A stretch of DNA of 42,098 nt from JBBDIM01 sp040880405 (lineage in GTDB: Bacteria > Planctomycetota > Planctomycetia > Pirellulales > Pirellulaceae). Both the position numbers and the translations under genes were made by a program. Below are positions 34,132 through 41,945 of this stretch, piece after piece. Under the pieces are notes generated by a model, which saw nothing but the letters and a program-made list of their open reading frames with translations, had not been told where the DNA came from and made no database searches. Where the stretch lies: positions 1 to 42,098 of the forward strand of contig JBBDIM010000049.1 in the NCBI GenBank assembly GCA_040880405.1, in the 5' to 3' direction. Numbering within the stretch: position 1 is the first letter of the stretch; each line of letters starts with the position of its first letter.

Positions 34132-34991
34132 TCTTGGCTTAGCATCAAAAGGGACTGGGCGGCTCGGATGCGGACATCCAGGTCTTCGTCGTCGAGCAAT
34201 GCCTTCAAGTGGGGGATCGCGGACTCGATGCTTGCCGTCCCGCAGTACTCCGCGGCATAGACGCGAATCTGGGCATCGTCGCTCGTCATGCTGGATTTCA
34301 GTTCTTTCCGGGCCTGGGGCTCTCCGAGGGTGGCCAGCGAGGCAAGGAAGAAGATTTGGTGGCTCGGCAATTCGACCTTGCCTAGCCGCACGCGGAGTGG
34401 TGAAATGTCGGCGGCAACTCCTACCGTCGAGAGGAGCCAGGCCGCGATCCGAGCCACGTTATCGTCGTCGTTTTGTAGTTGATCCCGAATCAATTGCAGG
34501 GAAGCTTGGTCACCACGCCGGGCCAAGGACGCGGCGGCCAGCATCTGCTTGATCGGCTGATCCGCCTCGTCGCGGCGGCGTTTCAAAAGTAGGCCATCGC
34601 CAATCTGGTTGATCTTGAATAGGGATTCGCAGGCATGGCCATGCCCATAAGGATCTTCGCTGGCCAACACCTCGAACAGGACCGGTAAGCTCGATTCGTC
34701 CCCGGCCCGGTAAAGCTCCCGGGCGAGACCACAGCGGTGCCGATCGTCCTGCTCTACCTGGAGTCGCCGCGTGAGAGGCGGGATCACCTCTTCCGGGTAC
34801 CCGGCCAGAGTCAACGCTTCGGCCGCGTGCATGGAGGGCCAAAACGGCTCGGCATGGAGCCCCGCCCGCAGGATATCCAGCGCGCGGGCCCGAGTCGCCT
34901 GATCTACACTCTCCGCCCCGGCGCAGATCGTTGTGCTAAGCATGACCAAAATAAAACTCCAGTGGGGGATTCCCCCAATAATTTGCATCAT
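34128..34991 (-). CDS. Secreted HEAT-repeat protein in a metabolic operon
   Basis: 287 residues with a signal peptide (WSFILVMLSTTICAGAES). Most of the rest consists of HEAT/PBS-lyase-type helical repeats, for example YPEEVIPPLTRRLQVEQDDR, SSLPVLFEVLASEDPYGHG, QIRVYAAEYCGTASIESAIP and LKALLDDEDLDVRIRAAQSL. It is most likely a protein-binding scaffold outside the cytoplasm. AAGG 7 nt before the ATG supports the start. It lies 9 bp after the PLP-enzyme gene and overlaps the RidA gene by 4 bp. A scaffold locked into an enzyme operon is unusual; it may organise the extracytoplasmic hydrolase or transporter, or simply travel with the operon. Confidence 0.85.
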   Translation of the reverse strand: MMQIIGGIPHWSFILVMLSTTICAGAESVDQATRARALDILRAGLHAEPFWPSMHAAEALTLAGYPEEVIPPLTRRLQVEQDDRHRCGLARELYRAGDESSLPVLFEVLASEDPYGHGHACESLFKINQIGDGLLLKRRRDEADQPIKQMLAAASLARRGDQASLQLIRDQLQNDDDNVARIAAWLLSTVGVAADISPLRVRLGKVELPSHQIFFLASLATLGEPQARKELKSSMTSDDAQIRVYAAEYCGTASIESAIPHLKALLDDEDLDVRIRAAQSLLMLSQE

Positions 34992-35000
34992 AACGAAACC

Positions 35001-36104
35001 TTATTCGCTCTCATCGGACCGACCATCTCGCGTCAGGGTTTGGAACTCGGCGAGTGAAATCGTGGGACAGTGCGACTCGCCGAACGAATCGAGATCCTTG
35101 AAACCGGTACCGGTGACCAGACAGACGATCGTCTGATTGGGGTCAATCTTCCCTTCGGCCAAAGCCTGTTTCAGTCCCGCTAAAGGCACGGCCGCCGCGG
35201 GTTCGCAAAAGATCCCTTCCCGCCGGGCCAGTTCTCGTTGGATCTGAAACACCTCGGCGTCTTCGACCAGGAAACCGGTCCCGCCAGTCTCCCGGCAGGC
35301 CGCGATCGTCTGATCGCCATCAATCACCGAGGCGACCTGCAAGCCGCTGATCCGAGTCGTACACGCCACCCCTTCGGCAACCAGGCGACCCGCGCGCAGC
35401 GGGCCGGCGATGGTGTTGTTGCCACTGGGCTGCACGCAATGAACTTGGGGCAGTTTTTCGATGTCCCCTTGGGCCAGGCAACGGGAAAACCCACGGGCGG
35501 TCGCCAGGGTCAGGCCACCTCCGCCAGCGCAGGTGAAGACATGTTCGGCAGAGCGTCCCGCGGCCCGAAGCTGGGCCGCGATCTCCTGACCAATCGCCTC
35601 GACTCCAGCCATCCCTTGCGGGCTATAGCGATAGGCGCTGATCTGTAACTGGGCATCGCCTTGCGAGCCTTCACGCTCTAGAAAATCGAAGGTTGCTTGG
35701 GTCGTTTCGGCATCGATGCCGAACCCTTGAATCTTGCGGATATGGGCCCCGTAGGCCAGCATCTGGCGGAGCTTTCCCAGGGGGGCTCCTTCGACAACGG
35801 CAATCGTACAGTCCATCCCGGCGGCCGCGGCATAGGCGGCCAAGGCCGAGCCGGTGTTCCCGCTGGAGGTGGCGACCACGCGGCTTTTCCCGGCACGCCG
35901 CATGTCGGAAATCGCGGCGGCCGCGAACCGATCTTTGTACGAGCCGGTCGGATTGACCGACTCCAGCTTAAAGTACAGGTGACGCAGTCCCAACGCGGGC
36001 CCGATGGACCGCGAGGCCGTGAGCGGCGTGTTCCCCTCGCCGAGCGTTACGGAATCATTTACGTTCTGACTGGACTCGATGGCTCGCATGTTACCACTTC
36101 CCAT
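35001..36104 (-). CDS. Threonine-synthase-like PLP enzyme (fold type II)
   Basis: 367 residues from ATG 36104. The N-terminus SVTLGEGNTPLTASRSIG, the PLP lysine in NPTGSYKDRF (Lys57), the phosphate-binding SSGNTGSALAAYAAAAG and the loop CAGGGGLTLATARG follow the threonine synthase/threonine dehydratase group. Threonine synthase would convert O-phosphohomoserine to threonine. The context (deacylase upstream, RidA downstream) suits a beta- or gamma-eliminating lyase acting on a released amino acid equally well (inference). ATG 36104 overlaps the upstream stop (TAATG) and is preferred; ATG 36089 has a GGAAG site and is possible. Confidence 0.88.
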   Translation of the reverse strand: MGSGNMRAIESSQNVNDSVTLGEGNTPLTASRSIGPALGLRHLYFKLESVNPTGSYKDRFAAAAISDMRRAGKSRVVATSSGNTGSALAAYAAAAGMDCTIAVVEGAPLGKLRQMLAYGAHIRKIQGFGIDAETTQATFDFLEREGSQGDAQLQISAYRYSPQGMAGVEAIGQEIAAQLRAAGRSAEHVFTCAGGGGLTLATARGFSRCLAQGDIEKLPQVHCVQPSGNNTIAGPLRAGRLVAEGVACTTRISGLQVASVIDGDQTIAACRETGGTGFLVEDAEVFQIQRELARREGIFCEPAAAVPLAGLKQALAEGKIDPNQTIVCLVTGTGFKDLDSFGESHCPTISLAEFQTLTRDGRSDESE

Positions 36105-37012
36105 TACTCTTGCGCTTCCAAAACGAACGCCAGGCAATCCCCCTCGGCAACCGCGGGCAAGGCCCGAGCCAAGATCAATAGGCCGGTGTGAACGGCTCGA
36201 ATGATCGTGGGCGCTTCGCCATCAAGACGGAACAAACGCCCCAGTTCGTCCCCCGGCGAGACCTCCTGACCCAACGGTGCCGTCAGCTCGTAGAAACCGG
36301 GATGGGGCGCGGGGTACTGGATTTGCAACAGTCCACTCTCGGTCCGACGATCTTCCACCACCAAGGGTGCCGAGTTAACGGACACAGGGCTAACTGGAAC
36401 GGTGCCAGGCAGCATGTCGAGCTCGCCCATGACCCGCAAACAACCTTGGACGTAGTCCGCCACGCCCCGCGGGTCGCAACCGCCGCCACCTCCCCACTCG
36501 GCGTAAATCGCGGGGACGTTGGCATCTCGGGCAGCCGAGAGGGAGCGTCCTTCGAGCGTAGCCGACGAGCCCCACACCACCGGCATTCCGAATGCCTGGG
36601 CCATCCTCCGCTGCGCAGCGAGCGTCCCCTCGTCCGCAACCAGCATGTAGCCGACCAACGGGGTGATCCGCATCGCCAGCCCGCCGGTGTGCAAGTCGAT
36701 TAGAAAGTCGGACTGCTGGATCAACTCGTTCGCCGCGTGGGCGATTTGCTCTGTCGGGCTGCCGGTGGCGGAGCCCGGAAATGTCCGCGCCAGGTCCAGG
36801 CCATCGGGGCCGGTTCGGCTGTGCTGCTGAAAGGCGGGTTCGTTGACGATCGGCACGAGGGTCACCTCTCCTCGCAGGTTCTCTCGCTCGATCAAGCTGG
36901 CCAGATGGAAAACCGCGGCGATCGGCTCGTACTCGTCTCCATGCACGCCTCCGAAAATTAACAGGCGGGGGCCTGGGGAGTTACCGGAAATGACAACGCG
37001 GTGCAAATTCAT
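36104..37012 (-). CDS. Succinylglutamate desuccinylase/aspartoacylase-family deacylase
   Basis: 302 residues of the AstE/AspA zinc carboxypeptidase-like family, which hydrolyses N-acyl groups from amino acids (N-succinyl-glutamate, N-acetyl-aspartate). The zinc motif GGVHGDEYEP gives His24 and Glu27; the third ligand His is in LIDLHTGGLA. NEPAFQQHSR and the catalytic region AIYAEWGGGG are in place. A C-terminal beta-barrel part (PLGQEVSPGDELGRLFR) is typical. The family usually has a single acyl-amino-acid substrate; this one cannot be named. Coupled at both ends: ATGA overlap with the symporter, TAATG overlap with the PLP enzyme. Confidence 0.9.
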   Translation of the reverse strand: MNLHRVVISGNSPGPRLLIFGGVHGDEYEPIAAVFHLASLIERENLRGEVTLVPIVNEPAFQQHSRTGPDGLDLARTFPGSATGSPTEQIAHAANELIQQSDFLIDLHTGGLAMRITPLVGYMLVADEGTLAAQRRMAQAFGMPVVWGSSATLEGRSLSAARDANVPAIYAEWGGGGGCDPRGVADYVQGCLRVMGELDMLPGTVPVSPVSVNSAPLVVEDRRTESGLLQIQYPAPHPGFYELTAPLGQEVSPGDELGRLFRLDGEAPTIIRAVHTGLLILARALPAVAEGDCLAFVLEAQE

Positions 37013-38679
37013 AAAGGGGACTCAAGAACCTGGGAGGCGGAAGCATCCGCGGGGGTAAGTTCCGGTGAGAACTCGGGCTCGGCTCGCTTTGAAAGCGTGT
37101 AAATCGTGAGCCCGGTCAAATCGGACGAAGGCAACGGAACGGCCCAACTGACAACGTATCCGACCACGAAACAAGTGACCGTTCCCGCCGCTCCGGCCAG
37201 ATAAACGTGGAGGGCGGGATGAAAATGCACTACCGCGGTTGCCACGCTGCCGACCAATAAACCACTGAGAGCCCCGATCCAATGGGCGCGAGTGGTGAAG
37301 ACCGCCAACAGAAAAACTCCCGCCAGACCACCACCGAGCATCCCCAGCATCAAATTGAAGTAGTCGAACAGCGAGGTGACCCCCGTGACCGCGATAATCA
37401 ATGCCAGTCCGGTCCCGACGATGCCGATCAGCAGCGTGATCAACCGCGCCAGACGGAGCTCCACCTCCGGTTGCGACCGACCCCGTAAGCGAATCCAAAA
37501 ATCGTTGATAAACGCGGAAGCGACGGCATTCATACTGGAATCCAACGAGCTCATGGCCGCGGCGAAGATGGCTGCGATCACAAGTCCCGAAATCCCGGTC
37601 GGGAGTTGCGTGATAATGAACCAGGGGACGACCTGATCGGCATTGTCCGGCATCAGTGCGCCGGAGTGAACTTGATAAAACACCCAAAGTGACGTCCCCA
37701 GGGCGAAAAACAGAAATCCCGTGGGGATCGTCATTAGCCCGTTGAGCCAGATGCTCCGAGCGGCGGCCCGTTCGTCCGAGGTGGCCAGGTAACGCTGAAC
37801 CACTGCCTGGTCTGTGGTGTACGAAATGAGGTTGATGAAGGTCAAGCCGACCAACAGCACCCAGGTCGAGGCCCGACTGGTGTCGGTACTCCAGTCGAAG
37901 AGGGTCAGCTTATCGGCCTGAGCAGCGACCTGGTAAACTTCGACCGGGCCTCCCACGGCGAACGTCGCGACCCCCACGCAAAGGATCGCGCCGCCAATCA
38001 AAACCACCACTTGGACCACATCGGTCCAGATCACCGCCTCGATGCCCCCGAGCACGGTGTAGGTCATCGCCAAGATCCCCATCAAGACGACTGCGAGCAG
38101 GACATTGATTCCGGTCGCCGCGGCAATCGCCGCCGCCGGCAGGAGCAACACCACGCCCATCCGACCGACCTGAAAGATGATGAAGATCGCGCTGGCGACC
38201 AACCGCACCGCCAAGTGGAATCGACGTTCAAGGTATTCGTACGCCGTTTGGATTTTCAACCGGCGAAACAAAGGCAGGTAGAAGAAGATGATCAGCGGCG
38301 CGATCAGCAGAATCGTCCACCCGCCAATGATCCGGGTCCAGTTGCCACCCTCCGTGAACAGGATCGCGGGGACCGCCATGAAGGTAATCGCCGACAACTG
38401 CGACCCGTAGATGGAGAGCCCGGCGGCCCACCAGGGGATTCGCCCCCCGGCCAGAAAGTAGTCTTCGCTGGTCGAACCCCGTCGGGCACAATAACACCCC
38501 ACGGCGACCATCCCCAGAAAGTAAATCGCCAGGACCGACCAATCCAACGGGCCGAACCTGGAGGGCGCGGAATCCGCTACCGCAGCCGACTCTTCCTGGG
38601 CGAGCAGCGGGACCGCTGTCCACAACATGGGCAGCAGCGCCAAGCCGCCAACGGGAAATGGGAAGCGAGGTGTCTTCAT
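37009..38679 (-). CDS. Sodium:solute symporter (SSS family)
   Basis: 556 residues with 13-14 predicted membrane helices, as usual for SSS. The family core is recognisable in YFLAGGRIPWWAAGLSIYGS with AITFMAVPA, RRLKIQTAYEYLERRF, TYTVLGGIEAVIWTDVVQ, TTDQAVVQRYLATSDERAA and AAIFAAAMSSLDSSMNAVAS. It imports an organic solute with Na+. Members carry sialic acid, sugars, proline or other acids; the island suggests an acidic acylated substrate. An N-terminal hydrophobic extension before LDWSVLAIYFL could be a signal peptide, common in planctomycete SSS proteins. It lies 11 bp after the aldolase gene and overlaps the deacylase by 4 bp. Confidence 0.93.
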   Translation of the reverse strand: MKTPRFPFPVGGLALLPMLWTAVPLLAQEESAAVADSAPSRFGPLDWSVLAIYFLGMVAVGCYCARRGSTSEDYFLAGGRIPWWAAGLSIYGSQLSAITFMAVPAILFTEGGNWTRIIGGWTILLIAPLIIFFYLPLFRRLKIQTAYEYLERRFHLAVRLVASAIFIIFQVGRMGVVLLLPAAAIAAATGINVLLAVVLMGILAMTYTVLGGIEAVIWTDVVQVVVLIGGAILCVGVATFAVGGPVEVYQVAAQADKLTLFDWSTDTSRASTWVLLVGLTFINLISYTTDQAVVQRYLATSDERAAARSIWLNGLMTIPTGFLFFALGTSLWVFYQVHSGALMPDNADQVVPWFIITQLPTGISGLVIAAIFAAAMSSLDSSMNAVASAFINDFWIRLRGRSQPEVELRLARLITLLIGIVGTGLALIIAVTGVTSLFDYFNLMLGMLGGGLAGVFLLAVFTTRAHWIGALSGLLVGSVATAVVHFHPALHVYLAGAAGTVTCFVVGYVVSWAVPLPSSDLTGLTIYTLSKRAEPEFSPELTPADASASQVLESPL

Positions 38680-38690
38680 GGGATCCCGGC

Positions 38691-39599
38691 TTACGCCTCT
38701 GCGGTCACGGACAGCTTTATCTCGTTCTCGATCAGCCGTTGAATCAGCGGCTGGGCCAATAGCTCCTGGGCGTCCGCATCGGACAATTGAGAGATCGGCG
38801 CGGGGGCCATTTCACCGGGGATCTCCAGCGCGTTCATGACCACCGTGACCGCCCCGAAGAGGCTCTTTTCCCGAGCGGTGACCAGGAACGCCGAAATGTC
38901 GGCTTGAATCCGATCCGCCTCGGGCCAGTCTCCACGATCGGCCGCATCGGCTAGGGCGCGGCTTTGATTGGGGAAAATGGCAAACAATCCATCGAGATTG
39001 TCGGGCACATTCAGCCGAACCAAATCGGCCACTCGCTCTGGCTGGGCGGGGATCACTCGGGTTCGGTTCCCTAATCGCTGGTAAAGCTCGGTCGTCCACT
39101 CCCAGGTTCGTGTACATTTCAAACCATGGATGTTGGGATGCTCGATGACCCGCTCGAGCAGTTCCATCGAGAGCGCCGTCCCGGTTAAGGTGGGCAGATC
39201 GTACAGGAACAGAGGCTTGGTCGAGGCCTCGGCCAACTCCAGAAAATAGCGGATCAACTCGGCTTCGGTGAAATTCAGAAAGTAAGGAGTGAGGACCACC
39301 AAACCATCGACCGCATGGCGTTCCGCGACGCGGATTCTGGTGAGGGTCCGCGCGAAACTAGCATCCCCCACACCGACCCAGAGCTCGCATCGCCGGGCGA
39401 CCGAGGCAAACGACTCTTCAATCAGGCGGGCGTAGGTCGCATCGGTTTGCAACTGCATTAGCCCCATGGTCCCGGCCACGAGAATGCCATCGATCCCAGC
39501 GGTAAGCTGGGCCTCGATGTGGGCGCGAAGCCCTTCCCCATGCAAGGTGCCGTCGGGGTGGAGCGGTGTGCAGATCGCTGAAGTGAGTCTAGTAGGCAT
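38691..39599 (-). CDS. DapA/NanA-family aldolase with altered substrate motif
   Basis: 302 residues, a TIM barrel of the dihydrodipicolinate synthase/N-acetylneuraminate lyase family. The Schiff-base lysine is Lys161 (IHGLKCTRTWEW) and the catalytic Tyr is Tyr133 (FLYDLPTLTG). The usual GxTGE loop reads VAGTMGLMQL, lacking the Glu and the normal Thr that bind the substrate carboxylate. It probably cleaves or forms a 2-oxo acid by pyruvate-type aldol chemistry on an unusual substrate. True DapA (lysine synthesis) is unlikely given the catabolic operon. First gene of the six-gene operon, 183 bp downstream of the GntR gene. Confidence 0.88.
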   Translation of the reverse strand: MPTRLTSAICTPLHPDGTLHGEGLRAHIEAQLTAGIDGILVAGTMGLMQLQTDATYARLIEESFASVARRCELWVGVGDASFARTLTRIRVAERHAVDGLVVLTPYFLNFTEAELIRYFLELAEASTKPLFLYDLPTLTGTALSMELLERVIEHPNIHGLKCTRTWEWTTELYQRLGNRTRVIPAQPERVADLVRLNVPDNLDGLFAIFPNQSRALADAADRGDWPEADRIQADISAFLVTAREKSLFGAVTVVMNALEIPGEMAPAPISQLSDADAQELLAQPLIQRLIENEIKLSVTAEA

Positions 39600-39782
39600 C
39601 TATGAGTATTCCGAGAGGGGAGTGGGAATCGTGGTAGCCGGTTCAGGGAAAACATTTAGTCCGCGGAAGGTGCCAAGCGAAGCAGAGCGAATTCGCGCTC
39701 CTTATAGCCATTTTGGCCACGGACGTAGGTTACGATCAGTTCACCCGTGGGACGTGACTCCATCAGGTGGACATGTTTCACC

Positions 39783-40439
39783 CTATTGAGAGTGCGCCGC
39801 GGCTCCCATGTGTTTTTCCAGGAGCTCGATCGTTTGCTTCGTCTTGCCCGCCATCAACAACCGACAAAGTTCCCGATGATCATTCAGGGTCCTGAGCCGC
39901 TTCGAACGAACGACCTCCAGGGTGTCGACCGCCGAGAGATTGAAAATGAGCTGGGCCGAGTGCGAATACATTTGGATCAGCCGTGCGTTGCCGGAGAGAG
40001 CGACCAGCGACTGATGGAACATAAAGTCCGCCTCGCAAAATCCCAATTCGATGTCAGCGTCGTGTAATCGCTCCATCGTTTCGCACAGTCCCAGCATCGG
40101 GCGGAACGCCTTTTCCTCTAGTTGCCGCTGGATGACCAACTTGATCGCCCCCGACTCCAACACGCACCGCGCCTGCATGATCTCCTCAAACTCGAAGTCT
40201 CCCAGGATCGGCGCGAAGAACCCCCCTTTGTCTCCCTGCGTCAACAGGCCGTCGTGCTCTAGCAGGACCATTGCCTCGCGAATGCCCCCTCGATGCACCT
40301 CTAGCCGTTCCGACCACTCCACTTCGGGGAGGCGAGACCCCGGCGGAATCTGGCCACAAATCAGCATCCGACGCAACACGTCGTAACATTTGTGCCGGGC
40401 CGAAGTACGTCCGGCAGGGGCGTTGGTTATCGTACTCAT
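39783..40439 (-). CDS. GntR-family transcriptional regulator (FCD subfamily)
   Basis: 218 residues. The winged helix-turn-helix is at about residues 14-78 (CYDVLRRMLICGQIPPGSRL, SERLEVHRGGIREAMVLLEH, GLLTQGDKGGFFAP). The FCD ligand domain is at about 85-210, with metal-binding residues in FMFHQSLVALSGN, NDHRELCRLL and LLEKHMGAAA. FCD regulators usually respond to small organic acids and control adjacent catabolic genes. It sits between the sialidase-like gene and the aldolase operon, same strand, with about 180 bp on each side, so it can regulate both and itself. Confidence 0.93.
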   Translation of the reverse strand: MSTITNAPAGRTSARHKCYDVLRRMLICGQIPPGSRLPEVEWSERLEVHRGGIREAMVLLEHDGLLTQGDKGGFFAPILGDFEFEEIMQARCVLESGAIKLVIQRQLEEKAFRPMLGLCETMERLHDADIELGFCEADFMFHQSLVALSGNARLIQMYSHSAQLIFNLSAVDTLEVVRSKRLRTLNDHRELCRLLMAGKTKQTIELLEKHMGAAAHSQ

Positions 40440-40574
40440 TAAGTCACTCCACCTTTAATTGTGGGGGGGGATAACGGGCTGGCCGAAGGGATCGCGGGGA
40501 ATCGAACTTCCGCTTGTCCATTGTCCTGAATCTTCTTGATTATTCGACATCAAACAACACAATTACGGGACTTT

Positions 40575-40582
40575 TGTCGACA
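40575..40582. promoter_or_regulatory. Possible GntR/FCD operator TGTCGACA upstream of gntR
   Basis: A perfect palindrome TGTCGACA, 136 bp upstream of the GntR start, with a half-like TTCGACATCA at 40544-40553. A related palindrome TGTAGACA lies upstream of the sialidase-like gene at 41837-41844. TGTNNACA is a plausible FCD-type operator core, but eight bases are short and chance matches are likely. Confidence 0.3.
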
Positions 40583-40621
40583 TATCACCCGTTGAGGCTG
40601 GCTACTTTTTGACCGCTGTGC

Positions 40622-41752
40622 TCACTCTTGCTCTTCATACAGCCACGCGATTGGCACTTGGGTCACACGGGTCCCAATCCCGTGCGAGAGCCCCTTGGGA
40701 TGCGTGAGCCAGTAAGCAAACAAGACTTCATCCTCGTCAAAGTGAATTGCGGTGTAACAAAACCAGCCGGCCGGATCGGTTTCGAGGGAGCGGACATGAC
40801 TCCACGTCTTTCCCTCGTCTCGCGAGATGGCCGTGTTGAGCGGCGTTCGCTTGCCGGAATGTCCCGCCGATGGGTCAAAGTCGTCGTTCCATACCAGGAG
40901 CAAATCCCCCGTCGTGGGAATCCGCTTGATCGAGGCGGGGGCTCGGGGGCTGCGGAAATTCCACGGTTCCAGTTTGGAAAAGGTCTCCCCGCCATCCTCG
41001 GAGTAGGCGACCGATTGGGTCCCGATATTGGTGCGGCACCACAGCAAAATCCGGCCATCGTTTAGCTCGATGACGCCCGGTTCCTGGGTCGTGTACCGCT
41101 GCCCCCCTTCTTTCAGGCCAACCAACGACTGCTTCCCTCGCCGCCAGGTTTTTCCGGCATCGTCCGATAAAAAACAGACGAGATCCGCCGCGGCGCTCCA
41201 TTTTCCGTCCCGGACGTGCCCCGCCGCCGGAATGATCAACCGGCCCGATTTCGTTTGGATGACACGATCGTTGTTGACGACAAAGTAGTTGCTTTCGCCT
41301 GGCATGCAGTCGACCGGGTCGCTCCAGGTTTCCCCTTCGTCGTCGCTAGTCCGCATCCGCATGCGACAGTCCTGGATCGAGTTTTTCACGGCGTAGAACA
41401 AAGCAATCCTGCCATCGGCCAGTCTCAGCAGCGACGCCGACATATCGTTCTGGAGCCCCTCGCGAGGAAAAAGGGGCTCGTCGTGAGAGGTCCACTTGCC
41501 GGTTTCGGGGTCTCGAATGGCGCTCGCCATGTGCCCCGTGGCGTGGTCGGCCGTTGTTTTCCCCAAGAACCGCGAGTAGACGTAGAGCAATCGGCCATCC
41601 CGCAGGGTAACAAATCCCCCTTCCGTATTTCGAGGATTCTCCGGCCCGGTCGCAATGGAAAAGACAGCCTCCGGTCCCTCGGCCGCGCAAACCAAGGGCG
41701 CGCCCCCTACAATCGCGACAGCAATCAGCAAAGCAAAGGAACGATTGTCCAT
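40622..41752 (-). CDS. Secreted sialidase-superfamily (BNR) protein, paralogue 2
   Basis: 376 residues from ATG 41752, with AAGGAGA 5-6 nt before it. Signal peptide about 1-24 (FALLIAVAIVGGAPLVCAAE). Asp boxes: TSDDEGETWSDP, LSDDAGKTWRRG, YSEDGGETFSKL, SRDEGKTWSHV. It is close to the protein at 25566-26720 over the whole length (NPRN-EG-F--L-DGRLL, NNDR-IQ, QEPG-IEL-DGR, GWFCY). No (F/Y)RIP motif is visible, so it may hydrolyse another acidic glycan. It is next to a GntR regulator and the aldolase-transporter operon, so it likely supplies the substrate from outside the cell or in the periplasm. Confidence 0.88.
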   Translation of the reverse strand: MDNRSFALLIAVAIVGGAPLVCAAEGPEAVFSIATGPENPRNTEGGFVTLRDGRLLYVYSRFLGKTTADHATGHMASAIRDPETGKWTSHDEPLFPREGLQNDMSASLLRLADGRIALFYAVKNSIQDCRMRMRTSDDEGETWSDPVDCMPGESNYFVVNNDRVIQTKSGRLIIPAAGHVRDGKWSAAADLVCFLSDDAGKTWRRGKQSLVGLKEGGQRYTTQEPGVIELNDGRILLWCRTNIGTQSVAYSEDGGETFSKLEPWNFRSPRAPASIKRIPTTGDLLLVWNDDFDPSAGHSGKRTPLNTAISRDEGKTWSHVRSLETDPAGWFCYTAIHFDEDEVLFAYWLTHPKGLSHGIGTRVTQVPIAWLYEEQE

Positions 41753-41836
41753 AGGGGTCTCCTTCTCAAAACAAGGGCCGGATGGCATTGGCCATCAATT
41801 GGGGGTGATTTATGACTACAGAATAACCCCAGTTTA

Positions 41837-41844
41837 TGTAGACA
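41837..41844. promoter_or_regulatory. Possible GntR/FCD operator TGTAGACA upstream of the sialidase-like gene
   Basis: The palindrome TGTAGACA is followed by TCAATA, 85 bp upstream of ATG 41752. It shares the GACATCAA text with the site region before gntR (40544-40553). Weak by itself; see the site at 40575. Confidence 0.3.
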
Positions 41845-41945
41845 TCAATATTCCGATCAAAGTTTATCCGCTGGAAGCGGGGCCAACAACGATTTTCGCG
41901 GTACTTTTGCGGCAATTGGCAAAGTCATCGCGCCGCAATATCGTC

